Below, piece after piece: positions 37,789 to 45,329 of a stretch of 64,000 nucleotides of DNA. The notes beneath the pieces are model-generated. The model did not search any database. It saw nothing but the letters and a program-made list of their open reading frames with translations, and was not told the DNA's origin. Origin of the DNA: Roseibium sp. TrichSKD4. Its GTDB lineage: Bacteria; Pseudomonadota; Alphaproteobacteria; Rhizobiales; Stappiaceae. The stretch lies in assembly GCF_000148725.1 (NCBI RefSeq), contig NZ_GL476304.1, positions 1 to 64,000 of the forward strand, given 5' to 3'. A program made the position numbers and the translations under genes. Positions within the stretch are counted from its first letter, which is position 1. Every line of letters starts with the position of its first letter.

Positions 37789-38136
37789 CTATCCGACGCT
37801 CAGGGGCCGCCATGTTTTTTGCGGCATCCGCCAGTCTATGCCTTCAAGCAACATCGACAATTGCGCGGGCGTCACGCTGACCTTACCGTCCTTCGCAGCA
37901 GGCCAAACAAACCGGCCCTTCTCAAGGCGCTTGCTGAACAGGCATGCGCCCTGTCGATCCCACCAGATGATCTTCAGCAGATCACCGCGCCGTCCCCGGA
38001 ACACAAACAGATGTCCAGAATAGGGATCAAGCTCCAGAACCTTCTCCGCCTGAGCCGCCAAAGTGTTGAACCCGCGCCGCATGTCCGTCACCCCGGCAGC
38101 CAGCCAAACCCGCGCGTTGGACGGCACGGGGATCAC
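37789..38136 (-). CDS. tnpB: IS66 TnpB, copy 2
   Basis: 115-aa IS66 Orf2-like accessory protein, sequence-identical to the copies at 4220 and 46232. It overlaps tnpA by 4 bp. Confidence 0.95.
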   Translation of the reverse strand: MIPVPSNARVWLAAGVTDMRRGFNTLAAQAEKVLELDPYSGHLFVFRGRRGDLLKIIWWDRQGACLFSKRLEKGRFVWPAAKDGKVSVTPAQLSMLLEGIDWRMPQKTWRPLSVG

Positions 38137-38540
38137 GGCATTAGACCTTCAACCAAAGCCAGCACCGTCGGCAGCGCCGTCGTCCCTTCCACCAATACCC
38201 GCCGCCCGTCCGACAGCGTGATATCAACCCGCTGAGCCGACAACGGCATATCCGAGGCAAGCGCCGCGATCTGGTGGCCTGGTGCGGCCTGCGGGCCCTC
38301 TATCTCCACTGGTAGAAACGCCGCTCCATCAAGGACGCAATCGCTGTCTTCTGGCGCAAACCGCTCATCACGCAGCCAGTTGTGGATCAGGTTCGCATTC
38401 ATCGCAGAGCGGCGCGCAACCTGCGCAACCGAAACCCCCGGCACTCTGGCCTGCAAACAGATCGACCGCTTCTCGTCATCCGACCAAAACCGCTTCTTGC
38501 TGCCCTTCTTCGTACCCAAAATGTGCCTCACAATGTCCAT
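38133..38540 (-). CDS. tnpA: IS66 TnpA, copy 2
   Basis: 135-aa HTH accessory protein, identical to the other two copies, starting 64 bp inside the element end. Confidence 0.94.
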   Translation of the reverse strand: MDIVRHILGTKKGSKKRFWSDDEKRSICLQARVPGVSVAQVARRSAMNANLIHNWLRDERFAPEDSDCVLDGAAFLPVEIEGPQAAPGHQIAALASDMPLSAQRVDITLSDGRRVLVEGTTALPTVLALVEGLMP

Positions 38541-38648
38541 TAACGAAAATGGACATTATCACCCCACTGCGCTCCCCGTCAGAGCGGGAATACCGAACGC
38601 TCACCGCTATCGCGGGCCTTTTTCTTTTCAACAACGAAGGTACGAGCC

Positions 38649-39437
38649 ATGCAAACGGTTAGCGAGCGTGGGTTGGCGGAAATCGCTGGCCATGAAGGAA
38701 TGGTATTGTCTCCCTACAAGGACAGTGTCGGCGTTTGGACTGTTGGCATCGGTCACACAGCAGGCGCGGGCGCACCAAACCCGGAAGAGGAACGGCGTGT
38801 GTTTTCCGTTGGGGAGGTTATGGAGATTTTCGCCCGTGATATCGCTAGGTTCGAAGCTCGGGTCCGAAAGGCTTTTACCCAGCCATTGACACAAGAACAG
38901 TTCGATGCGGCGGTATCCTTTGACTTCAATACAGGTGGCATTCACCGGGCAACGTGGGTCAAGCTTTTCAATAAAGGTGATTTGGACGGCGCTCGGAAGT
39001 CATTCATGGCATGGCGCAAGCCGACCGAGATCATTCCTCGTCGGAAAAAAGAGCGGAACCTGTTCTTTGACGGAGTTTATTCCGGCGGCGGAAGGGTCAA
39101 CACATATCCAGCCACACTGGCAGGCAAGGTGTTGTGGTCCAAAGGTACGCGGGTAAGCCTGAATACCGCCACCCGAGTGGCGATCCCGAATCCGAAACCT
39201 GTTTCCAAGAGTCGTACCGCTGCTGGTAGCGGTGTCGCTGGAGCAGGGGGCGCCGTTCTCCTCGTCGAACCGGTCCGTGAGTGCATTGCTGTCATTGAAG
39301 GACAGAAAGCAGCGCTCAGCAGCGATGACATCACGACACTTGTTGTCGGTGGCATTGTCGTAGCCGGTGCATTGCTCGCCCTTTACGCCCGATTGGATGA
39401 CGGCGGATACATCGACCGCTGGACGGGGAGGGGATGA
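38649..39437 (+). CDS. Phage endolysin (GH24-type lysozyme) with C-terminal membrane segment
   Basis: 262 aa. The N-terminal T4-like lysozyme domain has the catalytic pattern E-8-D-5-T in GHEGMVLSPYKDSVGVWTVGIGHT, and continues with LTQEQFDAAVSFDFNTG. The region after about residue 180 is a Gly/Ala-rich linker, and a hydrophobic stretch near the end (ITTLVVGGIVVAGALLALYARL) could anchor it or act as a pinholin-dependent arrest signal. The start is preceded by GAAGG about 9 bp upstream. It opens the lysis cassette, and its stop overlaps the Rz start. Confidence 0.92.
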   Translation: MQTVSERGLAEIAGHEGMVLSPYKDSVGVWTVGIGHTAGAGAPNPEEERRVFSVGEVMEIFARDIARFEARVRKAFTQPLTQEQFDAAVSFDFNTGGIHRATWVKLFNKGDLDGARKSFMAWRKPTEIIPRRKKERNLFFDGVYSGGGRVNTYPATLAGKVLWSKGTRVSLNTATRVAIPNPKPVSKSRTAAGSGVAGAGGAVLLVEPVRECIAVIEGQKAALSSDDITTLVVGGIVVAGALLALYARLDDGGYIDRWTGRG

Positions 39438-39727
39438 TGCTCAATCCCATGATGTGGAAACTACTCGCAGCGGCCGCGGTGGTCGCCTTTTTTTTGATTA
39501 CTGGCGCATACGTCTATGGCCGTATCGATGCTGGCGCTCTGACTGAGGCCGCCGTCGAGCGTGCGCTGGGTGATGCAAAGTCCAACACAGAGGACGCAAT
39601 CAATGAACTGGCTGAAGAAGCTGACCGCGCTCGCTTGCGCCGTCGGGAGTGCCGTGCTCGTCGGGGGATGTCCTGGTCCTTCGCAAACAACGAGTGCGTC
39701 AAAGCCGAAACTCAATCTCAGCGCTAG
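39434..39727 (+). CDS. Inner-membrane spanin (Rz-like)
   Basis: 97 aa with an N-terminal membrane helix (WKLLAAAAVVAFFLITGAYVYG) and a periplasmic coiled-coil, LTEAAVERALGDAKSNTEDAINELAEEADRARLRRR. It resembles Rz i-spanins, which with an o-spanin lipoprotein fuse inner and outer membrane at lysis. It overlaps the endolysin stop by 4 bp and encloses the 5' half of the o-spanin gene in another frame. Confidence 0.75.
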   Translation: MMLNPMMWKLLAAAAVVAFFLITGAYVYGRIDAGALTEAAVERALGDAKSNTEDAINELAEEADRARLRRRECRARRGMSWSFANNECVKAETQSQR

Positions 39728-39866
39728 GCAGATCATCGGGACTGATCTGGTCGGTGCAAAGGGGGCGACCGAGGCAGATCAAGAAAAAATCGACAGCACG
39801 GTCGCTGGTCTGTGCGGGACTGGCACTTGGACCACATCGGAATGCAAAAAGCACGAGGAACGATAA
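39603..39866 (+). CDS. Outer-membrane spanin lipoprotein (Rz1-like), nested in Rz
   Basis: 87 aa from the ATG at 39603: MNWLKKLTALACAVGSAVL then VGGC. This is a signal peptide ending in a lipobox (Leu-Val-Gly-Gly-Cys), followed by a short polar mature part with Cys residues (LCGTGTWTTSECKKHEER). It starts inside the Rz gene in a different frame and extends 140 bp past it, the overlapping architecture seen in Rz/Rz1 pairs. Confidence 0.75.
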   Translation: MNWLKKLTALACAVGSAVLVGGCPGPSQTTSASKPKLNLSARQIIGTDLVGAKGATEADQEKIDSTVAGLCGTGTWTTSECKKHEER

Positions 39867-40228
39867 TGGATATTGAACAACACCTCGGGGCCAAGGTGTC
39901 TGTCATGATTGCTGGCTTGATCGGTTCGATTGTCAGCTTGACCTTTATGCGCGACCTCACAGCTGGTCGTGCATTTCTCTACATAGTCACGGGGACGGCC
40001 TGCGCGATTTACGGCACACCGATTGTCGTGAAGTGGATGGGGATAACTGAACCCATTGAGAATGGAGCTGCCTTTCTGACCGGGCTGGTCGGAATGAACG
40101 TCCTTGCTGGATTGTTCAAGATCAGTGAGCGGTTCCGGCACGAGCCAATCAAAACACTGCATTCTATCAAAGGCGTGCAGCAACCACCCGCGAAGGAAAA
40201 CAAAGTCAAGGACGGGAAAGATGATTGA
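39866..40228 (+). CDS. Holin-like membrane protein
   Basis: 120 aa from the ATG at 39866, which overlaps the Rz1 stop and follows GAGGAACG. Three membrane segments are visible: VSVMIAGLIGSIVSLTFM, FLYIVTGTACAIYGTPIVV and AAFLTGLVGMNVLAGLFKI, with a charged Lys/Asp-rich C-terminus. Size, topology and position in the lysis cassette fit a holin. No specific holin family is recognised. Confidence 0.65.
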   Translation: MDIEQHLGAKVSVMIAGLIGSIVSLTFMRDLTAGRAFLYIVTGTACAIYGTPIVVKWMGITEPIENGAAFLTGLVGMNVLAGLFKISERFRHEPIKTLHSIKGVQQPPAKENKVKDGKDD

Positions 40229-40520
40229 GAATGTTATTCTCTGGGCAACGTCCATTATCAACCCAATCGCCGGTACCGTGATGATCTTTGCATTATTTCA
40301 AAATGAATGGCTTCGGACCGCACCGCTCTGGCATCGTTTTGGTATGATCCTTTCCGCTGTGGGGCTTTATGGCCAGACCGCCAGAAACTACCTGACAATC
40401 ACCACCGGTGTGCCGCCAAGGGATATCGAGATGCCCTGGTGGGTTCTGAAGGATTTCGGGTTGGCATTCCTAGCGTTCTATTTTCTGTTTTTGTGTTTGA
40501 AGAAACGCAGAATTAGGTGA
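40221..40520 (+). CDS. Second small membrane protein of the lysis cassette
   Basis: 99 aa. It starts by overlapping the previous gene (8 bp). Hydrophobic segments: NVILWATSIINPIAGTVMIFALF, then a central helix near GMILSAVGLYGQ, then FGLAFLAFYFLFLCLKKRR, ending basic. It could be an antiholin or a second holin. Followed by an intrinsic terminator. Confidence 0.6.
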   Translation: MIENVILWATSIINPIAGTVMIFALFQNEWLRTAPLWHRFGMILSAVGLYGQTARNYLTITTGVPPRDIEMPWWVLKDFGLAFLAFYFLFLCLKKRRIR

Positions 40521-40547
40521 GGCGGGATAATCCCCGCCTCGTTATTT
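40519..40547. terminator. Bidirectional intrinsic terminator
   Basis: Stem GAGGCGGG with CCCGCCTC and a 6-nt loop, followed by TTATTTT on the plus strand and a mild T-rich stretch on the other. It lies between the lysis cassette and a convergent gene. Confidence 0.75.
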
Positions 40548-40548
40548 T

Positions 40549-40755
40549 CTATTCCGACGTCAACTCCCAGAGTTTCCTCTTCCATTCATTGTCGGCTCGG
40601 TTTTTTGCAATTGCTACTTCGACACTGCCGACAATAGGCTCTACCGAAATCACGCCGCGAACCATCCTAAGCGCTCGAATAGTGTCTTCGGCGTCATCCT
40701 CTCGCAAATCCGATCCTTGATCTTCTCGACAATGACAGTTGAATAATAACCTCAT
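40549..40755 (-). CDS. Small conserved phage protein
   Basis: 68 aa from the ATG at 40755 (MRLLFNCHCREDQGSD); a GTG at 40764 would add three residues. The segment DTIRALRMVRGVISVEPIVGSVEVAIAKNRADNEWKRKLWELTSE resembles short phage proteins with the pattern AIRMIKGVxxVxxIV...A..RAxxEWxxKLWE. The role is unknown. Convergent with the lysis cassette. Confidence 0.6.
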   Translation of the reverse strand: MRLLFNCHCREDQGSDLREDDAEDTIRALRMVRGVISVEPIVGSVEVAIAKNRADNEWKRKLWELTSE

Positions 40756-40787
40756 GGATATCACTCAACTACTCTTAAATCAGCTAT

Positions 40788-41969
40788 TTAGGCTTTAGCG
40801 AACCAGACGTCTTCAGTGAGTATCTGACCGTTGTTGGCAGAAGATTGCATCAGAGTCTCGCCGCGCCCGTTCACAACGTCTTTGCGTTGTGTGGAGAGCT
40901 GGGTAACACCAGCTTCAGCTGCAGAGCGAAGTTCGCCAGCATCAACCTTGCCGTTAGCGTTTGCATCAACCCAGACACCCATATTGGTCATCTCGCCGTC
41001 GGTCAGCTGACCGTCCCCGTTCTGGTCGTAGCTGGCCATCTTCTGGTATCCATCTGAGTAACGACCGCCTTGGTCACCCATCAGAGCGTTGCCGTCGATT
41101 TCGCCATTGGCGCCGATCTTAGTCATGTCGACAACAAGGCCATCACCACCTGTGATCCATTCAACTTGCTCCTTAGTGCCGTCGCCGTCCAAGTCGAAAG
41201 CAATAGTATCGCCGACGTCATTTGTTGTTCTATTCTTTGCAGTTGAAGACCCCGTTGTCGAAATTTTGCCATCCCCATTCAAATCGACTGCCACGGGACA
41301 CATTAAAGCCATTGCTGCTAGCCCACCCAGAACAGCAGCCCCGGCGCCTAGCGCTGCGCCGGCGACCAAAGCGCCCTTTGCATGGTGTTTTTCGGTCTTG
41401 TGATGTTTTTCAGTCTTGTGATGTTTTTCTGGTTTGTGGTGATTTTCAGTCTTGTGATGTTTTTCAGTCTTGTGATGTTTTTCAGTCTTGTGATGTTTTT
41501 CTGGTTTGTGTGAGGGATGAGTATTGCAATCGTGCTTTACGTTCTTTCTCCAGCCATCACCGACCGCCCGCAACGTCCCATATGCGCCGTTCGAAGTCCT
41601 TGTGAGAACAAGATAGGGCGCTGCATCTGGAATTTCGGGGATAGAACTATCAGCTATTCGAACGCCTTTAAGCGCTGCGGTTAGTTTTGCAGATAGCTGA
41701 GGTTTTCCAACGATACTAACACTTTGTATGGTATTATTTTGAACAAAAATTCTGCTACCAATTTCCCTCGTGTCTGAGGGACCCGACACAATTTTAATTC
41801 GGCCTCCAGTCGCCTGGTTAATAATATTAGCCAAATTCATTAATCTATGCCTAGTGAGGGAGTTTTTGTGGCTGACACTATGCCCTTTCAAGTGAGCTTT
41901 GAAGTTTTCAGCGCGGTAATCTGTAAGTTGACGATTATAGACGTCTACGTCGTTGACTTTGTTAGTCAT
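40788..41969 (-). CDS. His-rich repeat / EF-hand protein, putative secreted effector
   Basis: 393 aa of unusual architecture. Residues 1-150 are a polar domain I do not recognise. Residues 155-196 are seven tandem hexapeptides of the type KTEKHH or KPEKHH, a likely metal-binding tract. Residues 199-225 are a Gly/Ala-rich hydrophobic helix. Residues 229-346 hold EF-hand-like loops DLNGDGKIS, DLDGDGTKE, DQNGDGQLTDGE and DANANGKVDAGE, as in calcium-binding domains of exported bacterial proteins. No signal peptide is visible, so export would need a type I, III or similar system. An AAGGGG site precedes the ATG. The coding strand is more AT-rich than the phage genes. Secretion and effector function are inference. 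Confidence 0.7.
   Translation of the reverse strand: MTNKVNDVDVYNRQLTDYRAENFKAHLKGHSVSHKNSLTRHRLMNLANIINQATGGRIKIVSGPSDTREIGSRIFVQNNTIQSVSIVGKPQLSAKLTAALKGVRIADSSIPEIPDAAPYLVLTRTSNGAYGTLRAVGDGWRKNVKHDCNTHPSHKPEKHHKTEKHHKTEKHHKTENHHKPEKHHKTEKHHKTEKHHAKGALVAGAALGAGAAVLGGLAAMALMCPVAVDLNGDGKISTTGSSTAKNRTTNDVGDTIAFDLDGDGTKEQVEWITGGDGLVVDMTKIGANGEIDGNALMGDQGGRYSDGYQKMASYDQNGDGQLTDGEMTNMGVWVDANANGKVDAGELRSAAEAGVTQLSTQRKDVVNGRGETLMQSSANNGQILTEDVWFAKA
41384..41515 (-). repeat. 18-bp tandem repeat array coding for KTEKHH units
   Basis: Seven direct copies of an 18-bp unit (minus strand, roughly ACTGAAAAACATCACAAG). Variants change Thr to Pro and one Lys to Asn. Repeats of this kind expand and contract in frame by multiples of six codons. 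Confidence 0.9.
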
Positions 41970-42043
41970 AGCTAAACCCCTTTTATGATATTTATATTAA
42001 ATTTTATATTATTTCATTTAAATCCGTTAACATTACTTACAGT

Positions 42044-42055
42044 CACTACGTAGTG
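42044..42055. promoter_or_regulatory. 12-bp palindrome upstream of the EF-hand gene
   Basis: CACTACGTAGTG lies about 75 bp upstream of the EF-hand protein start, in very AT-rich DNA next to the IS5 element. It could be an operator or part of the IS end. Confidence 0.3.
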
Positions 42056-42058
42056 CTT

Positions 42059-42865
42059 AGGGTTCAGACACATTCATTACCAGAATGCAACGAGTGTTGC
42101 GATGGCTACAGCGGACAGGAAGTTTCTGGCGAGTTTGTCGTAGCGGGTTGCGACCCGGCGGAAATCCTTCAGGCGGCAGAAGGCGTTTTCGATGAGATGG
42201 CGGTTCTTGTAGCGTTCGGTATCATAGCGGATGGCGCGTTTACGGTTTGAGCGGCCGGGAATGACCGGGACGATTGCGCGCTGGCGCAGATGTCTGCGCA
42301 AGCTGTTGGCATCGTATCCCTTGTCAGCGAGCAGGTACCTTGCTCCCTTCAAGCCTGCCAGCAGATGAGGCGCAACCGGAGTGTCTGCGGCATTGCCGCC
42401 AGTCAGCAGGAACGCAAAAGGACGGCCGATCACGTCGGTAAGAGCATGGATTTTGTGGTTTGCCCACCCCGCGACGGCCCGACCGCCTGATTTTTCGCCC
42501 CCTTTACCGCCGTGGGCCGAGCGATGCGCCTTGACGTAGGTACTGTCGATGGAGGTGCTTTTGGTCACCGCGCCCGACGTTGCCAGCGTCTCGACCAGAT
42601 CGGTCCAGAACCGTTTGCGAGACCAGCGGTTGAAGCGGTTGTAGATCGTCGTCGAAGGCCCATAGGCTGACGGGCAATCGCACCAGCGGCATCCCACTTT
42701 GAGAACATGGATGATGCCTGAAATCACCCTGCGGTCATCGACCCTGCGAGCGCCCCCTATGTTCCTCGGCAGAAGTGGCTCGATCGTTGCCCATTGCTCA
42801 TCCGACAGCCAAAACAGATGTCCCATACAAGCCTCCAAATCACATATTTTGGAACCTTGAATCTG
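42059..42865 (-). mobile_element. IS5-family insertion sequence in the cargo island
   Basis: About 0.8 kb around one intact transposase gene. Ends were placed from AGGGTTCAGACAC on the left and a GATTCAAGGTTCC run on the right. They do not match well, so boundaries are approximate. Confidence 0.65.
42077..42838 (-). CDS. IS5-family transposase (single frame)
   Basis: 253 aa, intact. N-terminal GHLFWLSDEQWATIEPLLPRN; HVLKVGCRWCDCPSAYGPSTTIYNRFNRW; first Asp in STSIDSTYVKAHRS; second in LLADKGYDANSLRRHL; Glu region YKNRHLIENAFCRLKDFRRVATRYDK. It belongs to the same broad IS5/IS427 group as the transposase at 16019 but needs no frameshift. It separates the EF-hand gene from its probable former upstream neighbour at 42911. 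Confidence 0.93.
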   Translation of the reverse strand: MEACMGHLFWLSDEQWATIEPLLPRNIGGARRVDDRRVISGIIHVLKVGCRWCDCPSAYGPSTTIYNRFNRWSRKRFWTDLVETLATSGAVTKSTSIDSTYVKAHRSAHGGKGGEKSGGRAVAGWANHKIHALTDVIGRPFAFLLTGGNAADTPVAPHLLAGLKGARYLLADKGYDANSLRRHLRQRAIVPVIPGRSNRKRAIRYDTERYKNRHLIENAFCRLKDFRRVATRYDKLARNFLSAVAIATLVAFW

Positions 42866-42910
42866 ATTTGCTACATCAAATCAATGATTTCAATGGGAAT
42901 TGCCCCCAAG

Positions 42911-43201
42911 TCATTGTTTCGGAGGTATATTATCTACATATCGCTTATTGTTTTGAATATTTTGGACGCGCGCTTCCGAATTTGTCCGCTCTTTGTGATC
43001 AATCAAGTACATATTCTGCGCTTCTTTATTATCCACGATCTCTTTTACTTCCTGTTTAGATATGACTTCTGGGCGGCTTAACCCTAGTTCTCGAGTCAAA
43101 TCTTGCAACAGATTTCCAAAAATCTCAGCTGTATTAGGCACACTTGATTTTTTGCGTTCGCTCTCGAAAACGTCGTGTGCACTATTGGGCCCAATAAGCA
43201 T
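42911..43201 (-). CDS. 96-aa protein of unknown function in the cargo island
   Basis: The ATG at 43201 has a strong GGAGGGG site 8 bp upstream, which supports translation. The protein is polar and charged with a helical middle (NLLQDLTRELGLSRPEVISKQEVKEIVDN) and an Asn/Lys-rich end. No signal peptide, membrane helix or known family is seen. It is divergent from the HELLH-protein gene 282 bp away and upstream of the EF-hand gene, from which an IS5 element separates it. Confidence 0.5.
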   Translation of the reverse strand: MLIGPNSAHDVFESERKKSSVPNTAEIFGNLLQDLTRELGLSRPEVISKQEVKEIVDNKEAQNMYLIDHKERTNSEARVQNIQNNKRYVDNIPPKQ

Positions 43202-43483
43202 ACTTCGCCCCTCCTACAAATCATTCCAACCAATCAAACGATTTGCCTTATATTTAACAGTATGTGAATCAGTGTTATCTACTTAGCAACTCTCAGTGCA
43301 CTCGGCCCTTGGGAAACCCATTGCAGTTATTGGTTTGGCCCATTAAATAGAATTACTAACTGAAAACAATGACTTCAATGGGTTATGGCCTTAGACCGTA
43401 AAATATCCGAATAGACCAATCTGGCCAAAGATGACGAAGTTCTAGCGCCCGATGCTAACTCGTCATCATGATAGGTTCTCGAA
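43202..43483. promoter_or_regulatory. Divergent promoter region of the cargo island
   Basis: 282 bp of AT-rich DNA between the 96-aa gene (minus) and the HELLH-protein gene (plus), presumably with both promoters. CAATGACTTCAATGGG at about 43367 repeats, with one mismatch, a sequence at 42882-42897 on the far side of the 96-aa gene. No defined promoter boxes can be assigned. Confidence 0.4.
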
Positions 43484-44839
43484 ATGGTTGATATTTCCAG
43501 CACGCCCAGAACACCTCCTCAACCAGCTCCAAACAGTGTTCCAGGATCTGCACCCACGACAGCATCACCACGGTTAGCGCCAATCCCCCAAAACAATAGC
43601 CCGGTTCTAAGCCGGTTTGGCAATTTGATCTCCGATTTTCCTTCGAAATACGCGGTCAGCGAGAACTTGCGTAATGCAGTAAACAGAATTTTTCCAGAAG
43701 GGTGGCAACAGAGTGTCCCAGGTCCAGCTGGCTCAAGCACCAAGAGCGTTCTAGACAGCCTATTTCCTGAATCGACAGAAACCAAATATCCGCAATCCCA
43801 ATCAGCAGACCGGAATACGATTAGAACTTTTTACAATGGTTCATCCATTTTCAGGCAATTGCTACAGCAGCATGAATCACCATCGCTTGCTCCGGCGAGG
43901 AACCAACCTGTCACCACACGCTCCAGTGCACCAAGCGAAAACCGCGTGCCAACCATTCGGTTCACATACACAGAGCAGCCTCGACCAGCACCCACGCCGC
44001 CGGTCTCTTATGAATCCAGTTCCAACTCTTACTCTGTCAGTCTCCCACCTGTTAAGGATAAGGAAGATAGGAGGCAGCCCGTTGAACAAGATGCAGCAAC
44101 TCCAAAGCTGAGCCGCGAAGTTGGCGTGATCACCGGAGCGGTTGAAGCTGTCCTGACACAGCTGTTTGGAGATGAATTTTTACCTAATCTGATGAGGCGT
44201 TTGGTGAAACATCTTGTCAATTTAATCTTTGCCGAGATGAACAAGCCCATGCCCTACGAAAGTGAGTTCCAGGGAAGCGCGGATCAAGGAATGTGCATGC
44301 TGCCTAATAGGGTGGAAAAAGATGCAAAAGAAGAAAATACTGACGACAAGGATCCCAATACATCTTCTGATCAGGTTCTAAAATCTCATAATAAAGAGGG
44401 CGATGATAAAGAAAAAGAAGTCGTTCCATACGACCCCGAAAAAGTAATATTTGAACCAAATGGTGAAAAGGAAACAGAAATTATATCTAAATATTTCGAT
44501 GAAATCTATAATTCAGACCCAGATTTCAGACGCTTAATTCTGACGCAAACTCAACACAAAAATATAACAATATCTGTTTCTGATCTAAGCGAATACGATA
44601 AGAATGGGAAAATACGTTTTGGAGATGCTGAGTTAGGAGGAGACAACATTAGACTAGATAAAAGGCTTTTTGATAAGCAGCCAGATTTTATCAAACATGT
44701 TCTTGCTCATGAATTACTCCATCTTGAGGACAAAATACAGCATGAAGAAGAAGAATCTCAAACGCCAGAATTTGAAACTGAGACTAAGTTACTTACAAAT
44801 GGGCAAGACGATGATCGAGCGCTTCTGAAACCTCAGTAG
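43484..44839 (+). CDS. HELLH zinc-metalloprotease-like protein, putative effector
   Basis: 451 aa. Residues 1-200 are Pro/Ser/Thr/Gln-rich and look disordered, as in type III secreted proteins. Residues 205-255 form a helical block (VITGAVEAVLTQLFGDEFLPNLMRRLVKHLVNLIF). Residues 265-315 are an acidic/Lys linker. The C-terminal domain has HVLAHELLHLEDK with HELLH at 409-413, followed 16-20 residues later by Glu-rich PEFETETK that could supply the third zinc ligand. This is the motif type of the NleD/M91 effector peptidases, and the preceding DNIRLDKRLF...DFIKHVL strand-helix order also fits. Catalytic function and secretion are inferred. The stop falls at a junction with a methyltransferase fragment, so the extreme C-terminus may be altered. 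Confidence 0.65.
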   Translation: MVDISSTPRTPPQPAPNSVPGSAPTTASPRLAPIPQNNSPVLSRFGNLISDFPSKYAVSENLRNAVNRIFPEGWQQSVPGPAGSSTKSVLDSLFPESTETKYPQSQSADRNTIRTFYNGSSIFRQLLQQHESPSLAPARNQPVTTRSSAPSENRVPTIRFTYTEQPRPAPTPPVSYESSSNSYSVSLPPVKDKEDRRQPVEQDAATPKLSREVGVITGAVEAVLTQLFGDEFLPNLMRRLVKHLVNLIFAEMNKPMPYESEFQGSADQGMCMLPNRVEKDAKEENTDDKDPNTSSDQVLKSHNKEGDDKEKEVVPYDPEKVIFEPNGEKETEIISKYFDEIYNSDPDFRRLILTQTQHKNITISVSDLSEYDKNGKIRFGDAELGGDNIRLDKRLFDKQPDFIKHVLAHELLHLEDKIQHEEEESQTPEFETETKLLTNGQDDDRALLKPQ

Positions 44840-45130
44840 AGCCGCCGAATTTGGGCAACCCCACCCAACTCACCGCAATCATGAGTGGTTTCAGCGAAGG
44901 CATAGCCGTAGTGCGCCAAGATTGCTTGGATTTTGTCGAGTAACTGACGGCCACGAGTGGCAATCCTCGGAACGTTTTCAAACAGGACGAACTCCACCGG
45001 ATCATCCTTGTACGCTTCCATGGCGAGCCAGACGGCTCGAAGGGTCAGCTCATTCAATGCCTGGTATTTCAGGTTTCGGGATTGTTTCTCCGATAACAGG
45101 CCAGAAAACCCCTTGCATGGTGCCGAGATC
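44838..45130 (-). pseudogene. C5-cytosine DNA methyltransferase fragment
   Basis: The minus-strand frame reads SAPCKGFSGLLSEKQSRN, then LNELTLRAVWLAMEAY, then VEFVLFENVPRIATRGR, then ILAHYGYAFAETTHDCGELGGVAQIRR and a stop. This includes catalytic motif IV (Pro-Cys) and motif VI (Glu-Asn-Val). Everything before motif IV is cut by the IS630 fragment at 45131, and everything after motif VIII is lost at 44838. It is a remnant of a phage-type methyltransferase. Confidence 0.8.
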
Positions 45131-45329
45131 TCCCGAATTGAACCCGGTCGAGAACCTCTGGCAGTTCATGCGGGACAACTGGCTGTCAAATCGGCTCTTC
45201 AAATCCTACGAACAAGTCGTCGATATCTGCTGCCGGGCATGGAACAGGTTAACCGACCAGCCATGGACAATCATGTCCATCGGACTACGAGATTGGGCTC
45301 ATCGGTTCTGAATTAGGCTGGTTGGTATT
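45131..45329 (+). mobile_element. IS630 fragment, C-terminal transposase end
   Basis: Plus-strand frame [38 protein letters not shown], then [17 protein letters not shown] and stop, followed by an IS630 end GGTTGGTATTA. It matches the last 57 residues of the transposase at 1615-2708. The upstream part is missing. Confidence 0.85.

Larger units (their letters stand above)
36147..38604 (-). mobile_element. IS66-family insertion sequence, copy 2 (intact)
   Basis: 2458-bp element with intact tnpA, tnpB and tnpC, the same ends as copy 1, and an exact 8-bp target duplication CGCTATCG (36139-36146 and 38605-38612). It is probably a recent insertion. Confidence 0.96.
36129..38622 (+). terminator. 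Intrinsic terminator split in its loop by IS66
   Basis: Joining the flanks of IS66 copy 2 and removing one copy of the target duplication restores AAAGGCTCGC-TATC-GCGGGCC followed by TTTTTCTTTT. That is a 7-bp stem with a TATC loop behind gpX. The IS target CGCTATCG spans the loop and the stem tops. The two halves lie at 36134-36146 and 38605-38622. Confidence 0.7.

Noticed and set aside
41394-41510. Possible CRISPR-like array (regular short repeats)
   Set aside because: The 18-bp repeats are contiguous with no spacers and translate in frame to KTEKHH units. This is a coding tandem repeat.
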